From Caballeronia telluris (lineage in GTDB: Bacteria; Pseudomonadota; Gammaproteobacteria; Burkholderiales; Burkholderiaceae), in contig NZ_FCNZ02000026.1 of NCBI RefSeq assembly GCF_001544495.1, positions 1 to 64,000 of the forward strand: a stretch of DNA of 64,000 bases, in the 5' to 3' direction. Numbering within the stretch: the stretch's first letter is position 1; every line of letters starts with the position of its first letter. Below the pieces are notes generated by a model that was not told where the DNA came from, ran no database searches, and saw only the letters and a program-made list of their open reading frames with translations. Position numbers and translations under genes: made by a program. Shown here in pieces: positions 36,662-45,884 of this stretch.

Positions 36662-37204
36662 GTGCGAGTCACGCAGCATTGGTTTCAACACTCGATGATG
36701 TACAGCAAGGGACTACGCGCGCGCCGAATAGAGGATTGTCTGAGCAACGCAAACAGGACATGGGGTTGGCATCTTGCCAAGGATGGTCAACGGCTTGAAT
36801 CGGTTCTTGGCGGATATCCGTCTTTCCACGATTCCGCTGTACGGTCATTCTGTCTGCAGAGAATCCGGCAATCGCACGAAGGTTTCAGCGGTCTTCCTTT
36901 GCCGGAAAATCGCACGCGCGAGATGCTGGACCTTCGGCTCGAAGTGTTTCACAACCGATATGGTGCGCCGCCCGTTCCGGGGCAACCCGATTACATCGCC
37001 GTACTCGACTTTCTGGAAATTCAAGCGTCGGATATCGACGTGAATGGTATGGTGGACGAAGCGACGATTATGGAAATGACGCTCGCAGAAACGCCGGAAG
37101 GTTTGATTCAGCTAGACCTTACACCGAATGTTGGCCTTGATATCCGGTTGACGTGTAAGGAGGCCGTGGTTGTCGATTTACGTCCTTACACACGCGAAGG
37201 CTAA
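36662..37204 (+). CDS. Imm50-like immunity family protein, orphan
   Basis: A protein of up to 180 residues. The segment GGYPSFHDSAVRSFCL near residues 50-65 resembles the (W/Y)PSFHD motif of Imm50 immunity proteins, which protect against polymorphic toxins. No toxin gene is visible. The GTG start at 36662 has GAGGA 10 bases upstream; ATG 36695 or 36698 are alternatives. GC content and codon use are lower than in neighbouring genes, and it lies directly after a tRNA, both signs of recent gain. Confidence 0.6.
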   Translation: MRVTQHWFQHSMMYSKGLRARRIEDCLSNANRTWGWHLAKDGQRLESVLGGYPSFHDSAVRSFCLQRIRQSHEGFSGLPLPENRTREMLDLRLEVFHNRYGAPPVPGQPDYIAVLDFLEIQASDIDVNGMVDEATIMEMTLAETPEGLIQLDLTPNVGLDIRLTCKEAVVVDLRPYTREG

Positions 37205-37309
37205 TCTTTCGGGGTAGCAAGTTCCGCCGATAACCGCCTCGAAAGGCGGGTGTCTCATCAGACGGCGCAAAACTCCAGCAATACTCACCGACCGGCGTCG
37301 CCGCGCCCG

Positions 37310-37534
37310 TCATTCCACCTTCTCCGCATAGTCGCCCCCAAACTGCGCGATATACGAACTCAGTCCGCGGCCCGCAACCGCAAGGCGCTTCATTTCTTCG
37401 ACGTGCTCCCGTCCGGGTACGCGATGATCGTAGAGATACGTCGCGCCATTCGCGAATCGCACGCGAATGCCGTCGCGCAAGACTTCAAAGGCTCGCACGC
37501 CCGAATTCCCCGCGAGATTCCGGTAAGCCTGCAT
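37310..37534 (-). CDS. KTSC domain protein
   Basis: A 74-residue protein. The pattern SGVRAFEVLRDGIRVRFANG, GATYLYDHRVPG and EEMKRLAVAGRGLSSYI fits the short KTSC domain, found in many phage and bacterial proteins and of unknown function. AAGGAG lies 8 bases before ATG 37534. It is divergent from the next small gene across 147 bp. Confidence 0.75.
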   Translation of the reverse strand: MQAYRNLAGNSGVRAFEVLRDGIRVRFANGATYLYDHRVPGREHVEEMKRLAVAGRGLSSYIAQFGGDYAEKVE

Positions 37535-37681
37535 CAGCGGCTCTCCTTCTGTCGACCAAACCCGGGCGAACGATCGTACGCGCATTAAAAAGCGAGTTCG
37601 CGCGAATCCCGTATACTTCGGGGCTCGAAATTTATCTTCGATCCGGCTAAAGTTCGCGCGGATCGTGCCGAAATAGCATTC

Positions 37682-37927
37682 ATGGAACACGACCACGATC
37701 CCTTCTTCGAATCCGACGACCCGCATTTTCAGCGCGCCCGAGCGTTGAGCATGAGTATCGGTGCGATCCGCAAGGCGCAAGGCAAGGCCAGCCCGAACGA
37801 CTTTGCAGTCGGCACGGTCGAATGGCACGTCGCCGTGGAGGACTTCGCCAATGACGTGCTGGCCGCCCTCATGGACGACGCGGATTTCGCCAGCCTGCAA
37901 TTCGGCCACGCCGGCTCGAGCAAGTAG
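37682..37927 (+). CDS. Hypothetical small acidic protein
   Basis: An 81-residue acidic protein, MEHDHDPFFESDD followed by two probable helices (RALSMSIGAIRKAQ and VAVEDFANDVLAALM). No signal peptide, cysteine or known domain is seen. Codon usage and GC at third positions are like the genome, so it is probably real. Its family is not recognised. Confidence 0.6.
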   Translation: MEHDHDPFFESDDPHFQRARALSMSIGAIRKAQGKASPNDFAVGTVEWHVAVEDFANDVLAALMDDADFASLQFGHAGSSK

Positions 37928-37987
37928 GCCGCTCGCTTAGCACCGGGCCGCCGGCCGTCGAAGGCCCGGCGGACGGCCCGCACCATC

Positions 37988-38482
37988 TCAAAGTTTCACG
38001 CCACCTGCTTCGGGCGCATCGACGCCCGCCGGCGGTATCGCTCCCGTGTCGCGCACATCCGACGACCAGTACGGCTCGCGTCCGTAATGCTGATGCACGG
38101 TGCTTGCCCATTGCTTTTCCGCCATCAAGGGCCAGGCGTCCTTGTCGAACCCCGGCGAATTGCGGATCTGCTCCGAGGTCGCGGCGAGCCGGAAACACTT
38201 CTTGTCGGTATCGAGCGTCAAGGCGCTCCACGGAATGGCGAGCAACTTGTCGCCGATACCGAGAAAGCCGCCGCTCGACATCACCGCGTAGGCGATGCGC
38301 CCTTGCCGCACGTCGAGCATGATTTCCTTGATCGAGCCGACATCGTCGCCGTCGCTGCTGATGACCGTGTTGCCGTCGATCGTGCTGGCCGCCATGACGT
38401 CGGGACCGGGGCCATCGGCCGTGGCGGCGCCCTTGCCGACGATTGCGGCACCGCCCGATGTAGCAGAGGTTGGAATGCTCAT
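37988..38482 (-). CDS. PRC-barrel domain protein
   Basis: A 164-residue protein. A Gly/Ala/Pro-rich N-terminus precedes a PRC-barrel: MAASTIDGNTVISSDGDDVGSIKEIMLDVRQGRIAY (seen in parts) and GGFLGIGDKLLAIPW. The C-terminal part has WASTVHQHYGREPYW, common in Burkholderia stress-related PRC proteins. Some members bind RNA-processing or photosynthetic partners; here the role is unknown. AGGAG lies 7 bases before ATG 38482. Confidence 0.82.
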   Translation of the reverse strand: MSIPTSATSGGAAIVGKGAATADGPGPDVMAASTIDGNTVISSDGDDVGSIKEIMLDVRQGRIAYAVMSSGGFLGIGDKLLAIPWSALTLDTDKKCFRLAATSEQIRNSPGFDKDAWPLMAEKQWASTVHQHYGREPYWSSDVRDTGAIPPAGVDAPEAGGVKL

Positions 38483-38855
38483 GTTAGCTCCTGAAATGTC
38501 GGCGGCTCGTCTGGCCGTCTGCATCGAATTTAGCAATGAGTGTTCCCATCGTGGAGGGTTGGGAGCAGGTCGGTGATCTGCGCTCCGTTTTAACCGAACA
38601 GAACAGATATTGGAAAAGTCAGAAGCGTTTATTGAGCAAAGTAGAAACTATTGCGTCAGCCGCAATTGTTTGAGTTCGCGAAGCGTTTAATGGATTCGGT
38701 TCACGCATTAATCCGGGCGAGCGTTTTATTTAGACAGATCGTTGTAAATATAAAAAACACTTTGTCCTTGACGGATGTCGACCTGGCGACAACAATAAAT
38801 CGGAATCACCCTCGCAATATAATCGCCGGATCGCCCGAATCGACGGCTACGCGCC
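38483..38855. other. AT-rich intergenic region before napE
   Basis: This 373 bp gap is markedly AT-rich between about 38560 and 38830. It holds the FNR-type site and a TATAAT -10 for the nap operon (see separate entry). No gene was seen in it. Confidence 0.5.
38768..38823 (+). promoter_or_regulatory. FNR/DNR-type site and -10 box before napE
   Basis: TTGAC-GGAT-GTCGA (38768-38781) matches the FNR-family palindrome TTGAC-N4-GTCAA at 9 of 10 positions. TATAAT (38818-38823) is a consensus -10. The site centre lies roughly 55 bp before the likely transcription start. Oxygen- or NO-responsive control of nap and ccm is expected. Confidence 0.6.
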
Positions 38856-39014
38856 ATGACAGACGCAGAAAACAACCTTCGCAAAACCGAAGAACTGCGC
38901 AGCTTCGTCTTTCTGACGGCGGTCATGGTTCCTGTTTTGACCGTGCTCTTCATTGCCGCGTATGGCTTTGCGGTCTGGTTCTATCAACTGCTGGTCGGCG
39001 GCCCGCCTCACTGA
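38856..39014 (+). CDS. napE: NapE, periplasmic nitrate reductase small membrane subunit
   Basis: A 52-residue protein with one membrane helix (FVFLTAVMVPVLTVLFIAAYG) after a charged N-terminus MTDAENNLRKTEELRS. This is the NapE pattern. Its role is unclear, but it always heads nap operons of this type. napD follows after 68 bp. Confidence 0.88.
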   Translation: MTDAENNLRKTEELRSFVFLTAVMVPVLTVLFIAAYGFAVWFYQLLVGGPPH

Positions 39015-39082
39015 TTGTTATAGATCCGCATGGGCGGTTGGCGTCATGGCGCACTCATGCAGTCGGAACAAGGAGCTGCGAA

Positions 39083-39478
39083 ATGCCTGTCTCCGCATTC
39101 GAAACGATCGCCCATGTCAATTCAAACGGCGAAACAGGCGACGGCGAAATTGCTGAAAGCGCAGCACGAGATTCAAAAGCGGAAATGGCGGAGTCGCACA
39201 TTGCGGGAATTGTCGTCCATGCGAATGGCACGCATATGGAGTCGATTCGCAAGTCCATATCGGTCATTCCGGGCGCGGTGATTCATGCAATCACCCCGAC
39301 GGGAAAACTGGTCGTCACGCTGGAGGCGAACCGTTCAGCCGATATCGTTGGACAACTCCAGGCCATTCACGCGCTGCCCGGCGTCCATTCGGCGGCGCTG
39401 ATCTACCAGCATCACGAAGACGTCGAATCGCTCGACGAGGAGATTGGCGATGAAACTGACCCGGCGGGCGTTCATTAG
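39083..39478 (+). CDS. napD: NapD, chaperone for NapA
   Basis: A 131-residue protein. The NapD core ([12 protein letters not shown] to LIYQHHED) begins near residue 37 and forms a ferredoxin-like fold that binds the NapA twin-arginine signal during cofactor loading. The core alone is normal NapD size, so the first 36 Ser/Glu-rich residues are an extension. AAGGAG before ATG 39083 supports the long form; ATG 39185 is an alternative with a weak ribosome site. The gene overlaps napA by 29 bp. Confidence 0.9.
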   Translation: MPVSAFETIAHVNSNGETGDGEIAESAARDSKAEMAESHIAGIVVHANGTHMESIRKSISVIPGAVIHAITPTGKLVVTLEANRSADIVGQLQAIHALPGVHSAALIYQHHEDVESLDEEIGDETDPAGVH

Positions 39479-41951
39479 GCAGACCGCCGCGGCGACGGCG
39501 GCATCGGCCGCCGGCGTCACGCTGCCAGTCCTGGCGGCCGGTGCGGACCGTGCAGCGCAGGTCGTCGGCGGCGACCTCACCTGGTCGAAGGCGCCATGCC
39601 GCTTTTGCGGGACGGGCTGCGGCGTGAGCGTCGGCGTGAAGGCGGGCAAGGTGGTCGCAACGCAAGGCGATCCGCAGGCGGAAGTGAATCGCGGGCTCAA
39701 CTGCGTCAAGGGCTATTTCCTGTCGAAGGTCATGTACGGCGAGGACCGCCTCACGACGCCGCTTCTGCGCATCAAGGACGGCAAGTACGACAAGGACGGC
39801 GAATTCACGCCCGTGTCCTGGGACCGGGCGTTCGACGAAATGGCCGCTCAGTTCAAGCGCGTCCTGAAGGCGAAAGGCCCGACCGCCGTCGGCATGTTCG
39901 GCTCGGGCCAGTGGACGGTCTTCGAAGGGTACGCCGCCGTCAAGCTGATGAAGGCGGGGTTCCGCAGCAACAACATCGACCCGAACGCGCGCCACTGCAT
40001 GGCATCCGCCGTGACGGGCTTCATGCGCAGCTTCGGCATGGACGAGCCGATGGGCTGCTACGACGACATCGAAGCCGCCGACGCCTTCGTGCTGTGGGGC
40101 TCCAACATGGCGGAGATGCACCCGATCCTCTGGACGCGCGTGACCGATCGCAAGCTCAGCGTGCCGCAGACGAAGGTCGCGGTGCTCTCGACGTTCGAGC
40201 ACCGCAGCTTTGATCTCGCCGACCAGCAACTCGTCTTCACGCCGCAGTCGGACCTCGCGATCATGAACTACATCGCGAACTACATCATCAAGACGAATCG
40301 CGTGAATCGCGACTTCGTGACGAAGCATACCGTCTTCAAGGAAGGCAACACCGACATCGGCTACGGGCTGCGGCCGGATCATCCGCTGCAAAAGGCCGCG
40401 AAGAACGCGAACGACGCGACCGGTTCGAAGCCGATGGACTACGACGCGTTCGCGAAGTTCGTCTCGAAGTACGACGCCGCCTACGTGACGAAACTCTCGG
40501 GCATCCCGAAGGTGAAACTCGACCAGCTCGCCGAGCTTTACGCCGACCCGAAGATCAAGGTCGTTTCGTTCTGGACGATGGGCTTCAACCAGCATACGCG
40601 CGGCACGTGGGCCAACAACATGGTCTACAACCTGCATCTCCTGACGGGCAAGATCTCGACGCCCGGCAACAGTCCGTTTTCGCTGACGGGGCAGCCGTCC
40701 GCGTGCGGCACGGCGCGCGAAGTCGGCACGTTCTCGCACCGGCTGCCGGCGGACATGGTCGTGACCAACCCCGAGCATCGCAAGCACGCCGAGGAAATCT
40801 GGAAGATCCCGGCGGGCACCATTCCGGAGAAGCCGGGCTTTCACGCGGTCGTGCAGAACCGCATGCTCAAGGACGGCAAGCTCAACGCGTACTGGGTGAT
40901 GGTCAACAACAACATGCAGGCGGCCGCCAACCTGATGCAGGAGACGCTGCCGGGCTATCGCAACGAGGACAACTTCATCGTCGTGTCGGAGGTCTATCCG
41001 ACGGCCACGGCGGTGGCCGCCGACCTGATCCTGCCCTCGGCGATGTGGGTCGAGAAGGAGGGCGCCTACGGCAACGCGGAGCGGCGCACGCAGTTCTGGC
41101 ATCAGCTCGTGCCGCCGCCGGAGGGCGCGCGCTCGGACCTGTGGCAGCTCGTCGAGTTCTCGAAGCGCTTCAAGATCGAGGAGGTGTGGCCCGCGGACCT
41201 GATCGCGAAGGAGCCGGGCGTCAAGGGCAAGACGCTCTACGACGTGCTGTACCGCAACGGCAACGTCGACAAGTTCCCCGCCTCGCAAATCGACGCCGCC
41301 TATCGCAACGACGAAGCGAAGGCGTTCGGGTTCTACATCCAGAAAGGGCTCTTCGAGGAATACGCGTCGTTCGGACGCGGCCACGGCCACGACCTCGCGC
41401 CGTTCGACGACTATCACCGCGCGCGCGGCCTGCGCTGGCCGGTCGTGAACGGCCGCGAAACGCGCTGGCGCTATAAGGAAGGCGCCGATCCCTACGTGAA
41501 GGCCGGCACCGGCTGGCAGTTCTACGGCAACCCGGACGGGCGCGCCGTGATCTGGGCGCTGCCCTACGAGCCGCCGCCCGAGGTGCCCGACAAGGAGTAT
41601 CCGTTCTGGCTCTCGACCGGTCGCGTGCTCGAGCACTGGCATTCCGGATCGATGACGCGGCGCGTGCCGGAGCTGTATCGCGCGTTTCCGAACGCCGTGT
41701 GCTTCATGCATCCCGACGACGCCAAGGCGCTGGGTTTGCGGCGCGGCGTCGAGGTGAAGGTGATGTCGCGGCGCGGCTACATCCGCACGCGCGTGGAGAC
41801 ACGCGGACGCGACAAGCCACCGCGCGGGCTCGTCTTCGTGCCGTGGTTCGATTCGAGCCAGTTGATCAACAAGGTGACGCTGGATGCAACCGATCCGATT
41901 TCCTTCCAGACCGACTACAAGAAGTGCGCGGTCAGGATCGTGAAGGTATAG
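39450..41951 (+). CDS. napA: NapA, periplasmic nitrate reductase catalytic subunit
   Basis: An 833-residue molybdenum enzyme reducing nitrate to nitrite in the periplasm. A twin-arginine signal ([12 protein letters not shown], residues 4-15) directs folded export. The [4Fe-4S] cysteines are in [10 protein letters not shown] plus NCVKGYF. The Mo-bis-MGD site cysteine lies in [15 protein letters not shown] precedes ATG 39450. It is the largest gene of napEDABC; NapB and NapC supply electrons. Length matches the family. Confidence 0.97.
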   Translation: MKLTRRAFIRQTAAATAASAAGVTLPVLAAGADRAAQVVGGDLTWSKAPCRFCGTGCGVSVGVKAGKVVATQGDPQAEVNRGLNCVKGYFLSKVMYGEDRLTTPLLRIKDGKYDKDGEFTPVSWDRAFDEMAAQFKRVLKAKGPTAVGMFGSGQWTVFEGYAAVKLMKAGFRSNNIDPNARHCMASAVTGFMRSFGMDEPMGCYDDIEAADAFVLWGSNMAEMHPILWTRVTDRKLSVPQTKVAVLSTFEHRSFDLADQQLVFTPQSDLAIMNYIANYIIKTNRVNRDFVTKHTVFKEGNTDIGYGLRPDHPLQKAAKNANDATGSKPMDYDAFAKFVSKYDAAYVTKLSGIPKVKLDQLAELYADPKIKVVSFWTMGFNQHTRGTWANNMVYNLHLLTGKISTPGNSPFSLTGQPSACGTAREVGTFSHRLPADMVVTNPEHRKHAEEIWKIPAGTIPEKPGFHAVVQNRMLKDGKLNAYWVMVNNNMQAAANLMQETLPGYRNEDNFIVVSEVYPTATAVAADLILPSAMWVEKEGAYGNAERRTQFWHQLVPPPEGARSDLWQLVEFSKRFKIEEVWPADLIAKEPGVKGKTLYDVLYRNGNVDKFPASQIDAAYRNDEAKAFGFYIQKGLFEEYASFGRGHGHDLAPFDDYHRARGLRWPVVNGRETRWRYKEGADPYVKAGTGWQFYGNPDGRAVIWALPYEPPPEVPDKEYPFWLSTGRVLEHWHSGSMTRRVPELYRAFPNAVCFMHPDDAKALGLRRGVEVKVMSRRGYIRTRVETRGRDKPPRGLVFVPWFDSSQLINKVTLDATDPISFQTDYKKCAVRIVKV

Positions 41952-41960
41952 GGGGCTGCC

Positions 41961-42455
41961 ATGCGACTGTGGATCGCACTCGTCGCCGTGTGTTCGCTGC
42001 TCGCGCCGCCGGGGCCGCAGGCCCAGCCGACGGTGCCTGCGGAGCCGTTTCACGACGGACTGCGCGGCACCACGCCGCTCGACGAGGAGGCAAAACCTCC
42101 GCTCATCTATCCCACCGAGAACAAGGACGTGATCCGTGGCCGCGCTTACGCACAGCAGCCGCCGACGATCCCTCACAAGATCGACGGCTATCAGGTCGAC
42201 AAGAACGCGAACCGCTGCCTGTCGTGCCATGCGCGCAGTCGCGCGGCGGAAAGCGGAGCGGTGCCCATCGGCGTTACTCATTACGCCGATCGCGCCGGCA
42301 CGACGTTGGGCACGCTCGCACCGCGGCGGTATTTCTGCACGCAGTGCCACGTTCCGCAAGCCGATACGAAGCCGCTCGTCAGCAACACGTTCACGGACAT
42401 CGAAGATATCCGCGTGGCCCCGGGACCGAAGGCGAGCCCGGCGCGCAGAAACTAG
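41961..42455 (+). CDS. napB: NapB, diheme cytochrome c subunit
   Basis: A 164-residue exported cytochrome. The signal peptide spans about residues 1-22. Two heme sites CLSCH and CTQCH are present. It passes electrons from NapC to NapA. It starts 9 bp after napA and ends 9 bp before napC. Confidence 0.95.
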   Translation: MRLWIALVAVCSLLAPPGPQAQPTVPAEPFHDGLRGTTPLDEEAKPPLIYPTENKDVIRGRAYAQQPPTIPHKIDGYQVDKNANRCLSCHARSRAAESGAVPIGVTHYADRAGTTLGTLAPRRYFCTQCHVPQADTKPLVSNTFTDIEDIRVAPGPKASPARRN

Positions 42456-42464
42456 GGGCGTTCA

Positions 42465-43079
42465 ATGCTCGACCTGGTGAAACGCTACTGGCGCACGATC
42501 AACCGGCCGAGCGCCTACTACAGCCTCGGCTTTCTCACGCTGGGCGGCTTCATCGCGGGCGTGGTGTTCTGGGGCGCGTTCAACACCGCGCTCGAATTCA
42601 GCAGCACCGAAGCGTTCTGCACCGGCTGCCACGAGATGCGCGACAACACCTTCGCCGAACTGAAATCGACGATCCATTTTTCGAACCGCAGCGGCGTGCG
42701 CGCGAAGTGCTCGGACTGTCACGTCCCGCACAACTGGACCGACAAGATGGCGAGAAAAATGCAGGCGTCCAAGGAAGTGTGGGCGAAGGTGTTCGGCGTC
42801 ATCGACACGCGCGAGAAGTTTCTCGACAAGCGGCTCGAACTCGCCGAGCACGAATGGTCGCGCCTGAAAGCGAACGATTCGCTCGAATGCCGCAACTGCC
42901 ACTCGTTCGAATCGATGGACTTCACGCGCCAGAGTCCGCGCGCGCAGAACGCGCACCAGACGTTCCTCGGCACCGGCGAGAAGACGTGCATCGACTGTCA
43001 CAAGGGCATCGCGCATCAGTTGCCCGACATGACGCAGGCGATGCGCGACCAGGAAGCGCACAGCGCGAAGGGGAAATGA
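42465..43079 (+). CDS. napC: NapC, membrane-anchored tetraheme quinol dehydrogenase
   Basis: A 204-residue protein with one N-terminal membrane anchor and four CxxCH sites (CTGCH, CSDCH, CRNCH, CIDCH). It oxidises quinol and reduces NapB. As NapG and NapH are absent, NapC is the only visible quinol link. It is followed after 3 bp by ccmA, so heme insertion genes are in the same operon. Confidence 0.96.
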   Translation: MLDLVKRYWRTINRPSAYYSLGFLTLGGFIAGVVFWGAFNTALEFSSTEAFCTGCHEMRDNTFAELKSTIHFSNRSGVRAKCSDCHVPHNWTDKMARKMQASKEVWAKVFGVIDTREKFLDKRLELAEHEWSRLKANDSLECRNCHSFESMDFTRQSPRAQNAHQTFLGTGEKTCIDCHKGIAHQLPDMTQAMRDQEAHSAKGK

Positions 43080-43082
43080 CCG

Positions 43083-43778
43083 ATGCGAACCATGCGCTCG
43101 GCCGGGGAAACCGAAGTCAGCGCAGCGCCGACGCTGTGCGTCGCGGGTCTCGCGTTCTGTCGCGGCGGCGAGATGGTGTTCGACGCAGTCGACTTCACGG
43201 CCGACGCCGGACAGGTGCTGCAAATCCACGGGGCGAACGGCAGCGGCAAGACCACGCTGTTGCGCGTGCTTGCCGGTCTCCTGCGTCCGTTTCACGGCAC
43301 GATCCGCTGGCAAGGCGTCGACACGAGAAAGGACGCGCTGGCGTGGCGCCGCGCGCTCGCGTATGTCGGGCATGCGAATGCGGTGAGCCGGGACCTGACC
43401 GTCGTCGAGAATCTGCGCTTCGCGGCGCGGCTCGGCGCGGCCGTCTCGTGCGATACCTCGGATGCGCATTCCGAACATCGCGCGCTCGGGCGGCTCGGGC
43501 TCGCGGCGTGCGAGAACCGGCTCGCGGGTGCGCTGTCGCAGGGCCAGCAGCGGCGCATCGCCATCGCGCGGCTCCTGCTCGAACCCAAGCCGCTGTGGCT
43601 GCTCGACGAACCCGCCGCCGCGCTCGATGCCGAGTCGTCGCGGCTCATCGCCGCGTGCATCGGGGAACATGTCGAGCGCGGCGGCATCGTGGTGATGACG
43701 ACGCACCTGCCGCTCGATACCGCGCCCTCGGCGACGCGCGACTTCTCCTTCGAGCGGAGCGAGTCATGCCTCGCCTGA
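43083..43778 (+). CDS. ccmA: CcmA, heme exporter ATP-binding protein
   Basis: A 231-residue ABC ATPase. Walker A is GANGSGKTTLL, the signature is LSQGQQRRIAIARL and Walker B is LWLLDEP. With CcmB and CcmC it drives release of holo-CcmE in system I cytochrome c maturation. The start is ATG 43083, 3 bp after napC; ATG 43092 is an alternative. Its stop overlaps ccmB by 13 bp. Confidence 0.94.
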   Translation: MRTMRSAGETEVSAAPTLCVAGLAFCRGGEMVFDAVDFTADAGQVLQIHGANGSGKTTLLRVLAGLLRPFHGTIRWQGVDTRKDALAWRRALAYVGHANAVSRDLTVVENLRFAARLGAAVSCDTSDAHSEHRALGRLGLAACENRLAGALSQGQQRRIAIARLLLEPKPLWLLDEPAAALDAESSRLIAACIGEHVERGGIVVMTTHLPLDTAPSATRDFSFERSESCLA

Positions 43779-44434
43779 TCGCATGCGTCGCGCGCCGCGA
43801 ATGGGCGCTCACCTGGCGGCGCCGCACCGACGCACTCGGCTCGCTGCTGTTCTTCGTCATCGCGACGAGTCTCTTTCCGATCGCGGTGGGCGCCGATGTG
43901 CGCTTGCTGCACGCGATCGCGCCGGGCGTGCTGTGGGTCACGGCGCTCTTCTCGACGATGCTCGCCGCGCCGCGCCTTTTCGCGCAGGATTTCGACGACG
44001 GCTCGCTCGACCTGATGCTGCTCGCGCCGCAGCCGCTCATCGCGATGGTGTTCGCGAAGATCGCGGTGCACTGGCTGACGAGCGGCTTCGCGCTCGTGCT
44101 GCTCACGCCGGTCATCGCACTTCAGTACGATCTGCCGGCGCGCGCGGTGCTGCTCCTCACGGCGTCGCTCCTCGTCGGCACGCCGGTGCTTTGCCTGATC
44201 GGCGCGATCGGGGCGGCGCTGACCGTCGGCGTGCGCGGCGGCGGCGTGCTGCTCGCGGTGCTGGTGCTGCCGCTCGACATCCCCGTGCTGATCTTCGGCG
44301 TCGGCGCAGCCGATGCGGTGCGCGGCGCGGCGTGGAGCGCGGCCAACTTTTCGCTGCTCGGCGCCGGGCTGATCGCCGCGCTCGTGTTCTGTCCCGTCGC
44401 GAGCGCCGCGGCGCTGCGCGATGCCGCGCAATGA
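43766..44434 (+). CDS. ccmB: CcmB, heme exporter membrane protein
   Basis: A 222-residue protein with six membrane helices. Typical CcmB stretches are FAQDFDDGSLDLMLLAPQPL and LPLDIPVLIFGVGA. It is the membrane partner of CcmA. ATG 43766 lies within the end of ccmA, a sign of translational coupling. Confidence 0.94.
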   Translation: MPRLIACVARREWALTWRRRTDALGSLLFFVIATSLFPIAVGADVRLLHAIAPGVLWVTALFSTMLAAPRLFAQDFDDGSLDLMLLAPQPLIAMVFAKIAVHWLTSGFALVLLTPVIALQYDLPARAVLLLTASLLVGTPVLCLIGAIGAALTVGVRGGGVLLAVLVLPLDIPVLIFGVGAADAVRGAAWSAANFSLLGAGLIAALVFCPVASAAALRDAAQ

Positions 44435-44458
44435 TTCCCTAGCGAACCTTCTTCGAAC

Positions 44459-45220
44459 ATGAGCACGTCGAGCGCCACGAACCGCACCCCGATCCACTGG
44501 TTTCGCTACGCGTCGCCGAAGACGTTCGACGCGCTCGCGCGCCGGCTGATTCCTCTGTTCAGCTGCGCGGCGCTCGCGTTCCTGGCGGCGGGGCTTTACA
44601 TCGCGTTCGCGGTCGCGCCGACGGATGCCGTGCAGGGCGAGGTCTACCGCATCATGTTCATCCACGTGCCGGCGGCGTGGATGTCGATGCTGATCTACGT
44701 CGTGATGGCGGGGTACGCGGCGCTCGGCCTCGTGCTCAACGCGCGGCTCGCCGCGATGATGGCGCGCGCGCTCGCGCCGACCGGCGCGCTCTTCACCTTC
44801 GTCGCGCTCGCGAGCGGCGCGCTGTGGGGCCGGCCGACCTGGGGCGCGTGGTGGGTCTGGGACGCGCGGCTCACGTCGGAACTGATCCTGCTTTTTCTTT
44901 ATCTCGGCTTTCTGGCGCTGCACGCCGCCATCGACGACCCCCCGCGCGCCGATCGCGCCTGTGCCGTGCTGGCGCTCGCGGGCGTCGTCAATATTCCGGT
45001 GATCTATTTTTCGGTGCAATGGTGGTACACGCTGCATCAGGGCGCGTCGCTCGGATTCGGCAGCGGGGTGGCGATGGCGCCTTCGATGCTCTGCGGCATC
45101 GTCGCGATGACGCTCGCGCTTTGGAGTTACGGGATCGCCATCGTGCTCGCGCGCATGCGCATCATCGTGCGCGTGCGTGAGGACGCTGCGCCGAGTCATG
45201 CGGAGGGGCGCCCGCGATGA
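44459..45220 (+). CDS. ccmC: CcmC, heme-handling protein
   Basis: A 253-residue six-helix protein with the heme-binding tryptophan motif WGAWWVWDARLTSE in the middle. His residues in the flanking periplasmic loops (FIHVPAAW and YTLHQGAS) are the axial ligands of the family. It attaches heme to CcmE. It overlaps ccmD by 4 bp. Confidence 0.95.
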   Translation: MSTSSATNRTPIHWFRYASPKTFDALARRLIPLFSCAALAFLAAGLYIAFAVAPTDAVQGEVYRIMFIHVPAAWMSMLIYVVMAGYAALGLVLNARLAAMMARALAPTGALFTFVALASGALWGRPTWGAWWVWDARLTSELILLFLYLGFLALHAAIDDPPRADRACAVLALAGVVNIPVIYFSVQWWYTLHQGASLGFGSGVAMAPSMLCGIVAMTLALWSYGIAIVLARMRIIVRVREDAAPSHAEGRPR

Positions 45221-45402
45221 ATCCTTCGGCTTTTGTCTGGGCCGCGTTCGGCGGCGCGTTCGTGTTGTTCGCTGTCGAGGCGCTGCTGGTGTGGCGCGCG
45301 AGCGCGAGAGCCCTGCGCGAGCGCGAGGCCACCGCGCGGGTTCGCGCGCCGGTGACGCTGCGGCCCGTCTCGCGCGGGCCGCGCAGCGGGCGGGAACCAT
45401 GA
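45217..45402 (+). CDS. ccmD: CcmD, small heme exporter subunit
   Basis: A 61-residue protein with one membrane helix (FVWAAFGGAFVLFAVEALLVW) and a basic tail, the CcmD pattern. It helps release holo-CcmE from the CcmABC complex. It overlaps ccmC and ccmE by four bases each. Confidence 0.88.
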   Translation: MNPSAFVWAAFGGAFVLFAVEALLVWRASARALREREATARVRAPVTLRPVSRGPRSGREP

Positions 45403-45884
45403 AGCCGCGCACGCGGCGCTTCTTGTGGGTCGCGCTCGGCGTGGCGGCGCTAGGCATGGCGACGACGCTCGTGCTCAACGCGTTCCGCGCCAACGTGATG
45501 TTTTTCGCCAGCCCGACGCAAGTGGCCGAGGAACGCCTCGCCGCGGGTGCGCGGTTGCGCATCGGCGGGCTGGTCGGGCAGGGCTCGCTCGCGCGCGATG
45601 CAGCCGATCGCGAAGGGCTCACGGTACGTTTCATCGTCACCGATACGGCGCACGACATCCGCGTGACCTATCGCGGCGTGCTGCCCGATCTCTTTCGCGA
45701 AGGCAAGGGCGTGGTCGCGGAGGGCACGCTGATGGCGGACGGCACGTTCGTCGCCGACCAGGTGCTGGCGAAGCACGACGAGAACTACCTGCCGCCGCCC
45801 GTCGCCGGCTCGCCCGAGCGCGCGAGCCGGTCGCGTCCCGCCCTGCGCGTCTCGGACCACTCGTCGACGGATCCGGCGCGATGA
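45399..45884 (+). CDS. ccmE: CcmE, periplasmic heme chaperone
   Basis: A 161-residue membrane-anchored OB-fold protein. The heme-binding histidine and tyrosine are in LAKHDENYLPP. FRANVMFFASP near residues 29-39 is conserved. It accepts heme from CcmC and passes it to CcmF. The ATG lies inside the ccmD stop region, and its own stop overlaps ccmF. Confidence 0.95.
   Translation: MKPRTRRFLWVALGVAALGMATTLVLNAFRANVMFFASPTQVAEERLAAGARLRIGGLVGQGSLARDAADREGLTVRFIVTDTAHDIRVTYRGVLPDLFREGKGVVAEGTLMADGTFVADQVLAKHDENYLPPPVAGSPERASRSRPALRVSDHSSTDPAR

Noticed and set aside
36456-36698. An open frame of 80 codons across tRNA-Ser
   Set aside because: It overlaps the tRNA and its terminator; coding use is excluded.
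39315-42359. A 1014-codon minus-strand frame opposite napDAB
   Set aside because: Same GC-driven shadow effect; the product has no recognisable family and the plus-strand nap genes are unambiguous.
43292-45658. A 788-codon minus-strand frame opposite ccmABC
   Set aside because: Very Arg-rich translation with no domain; ccm genes on the plus strand explain the region.
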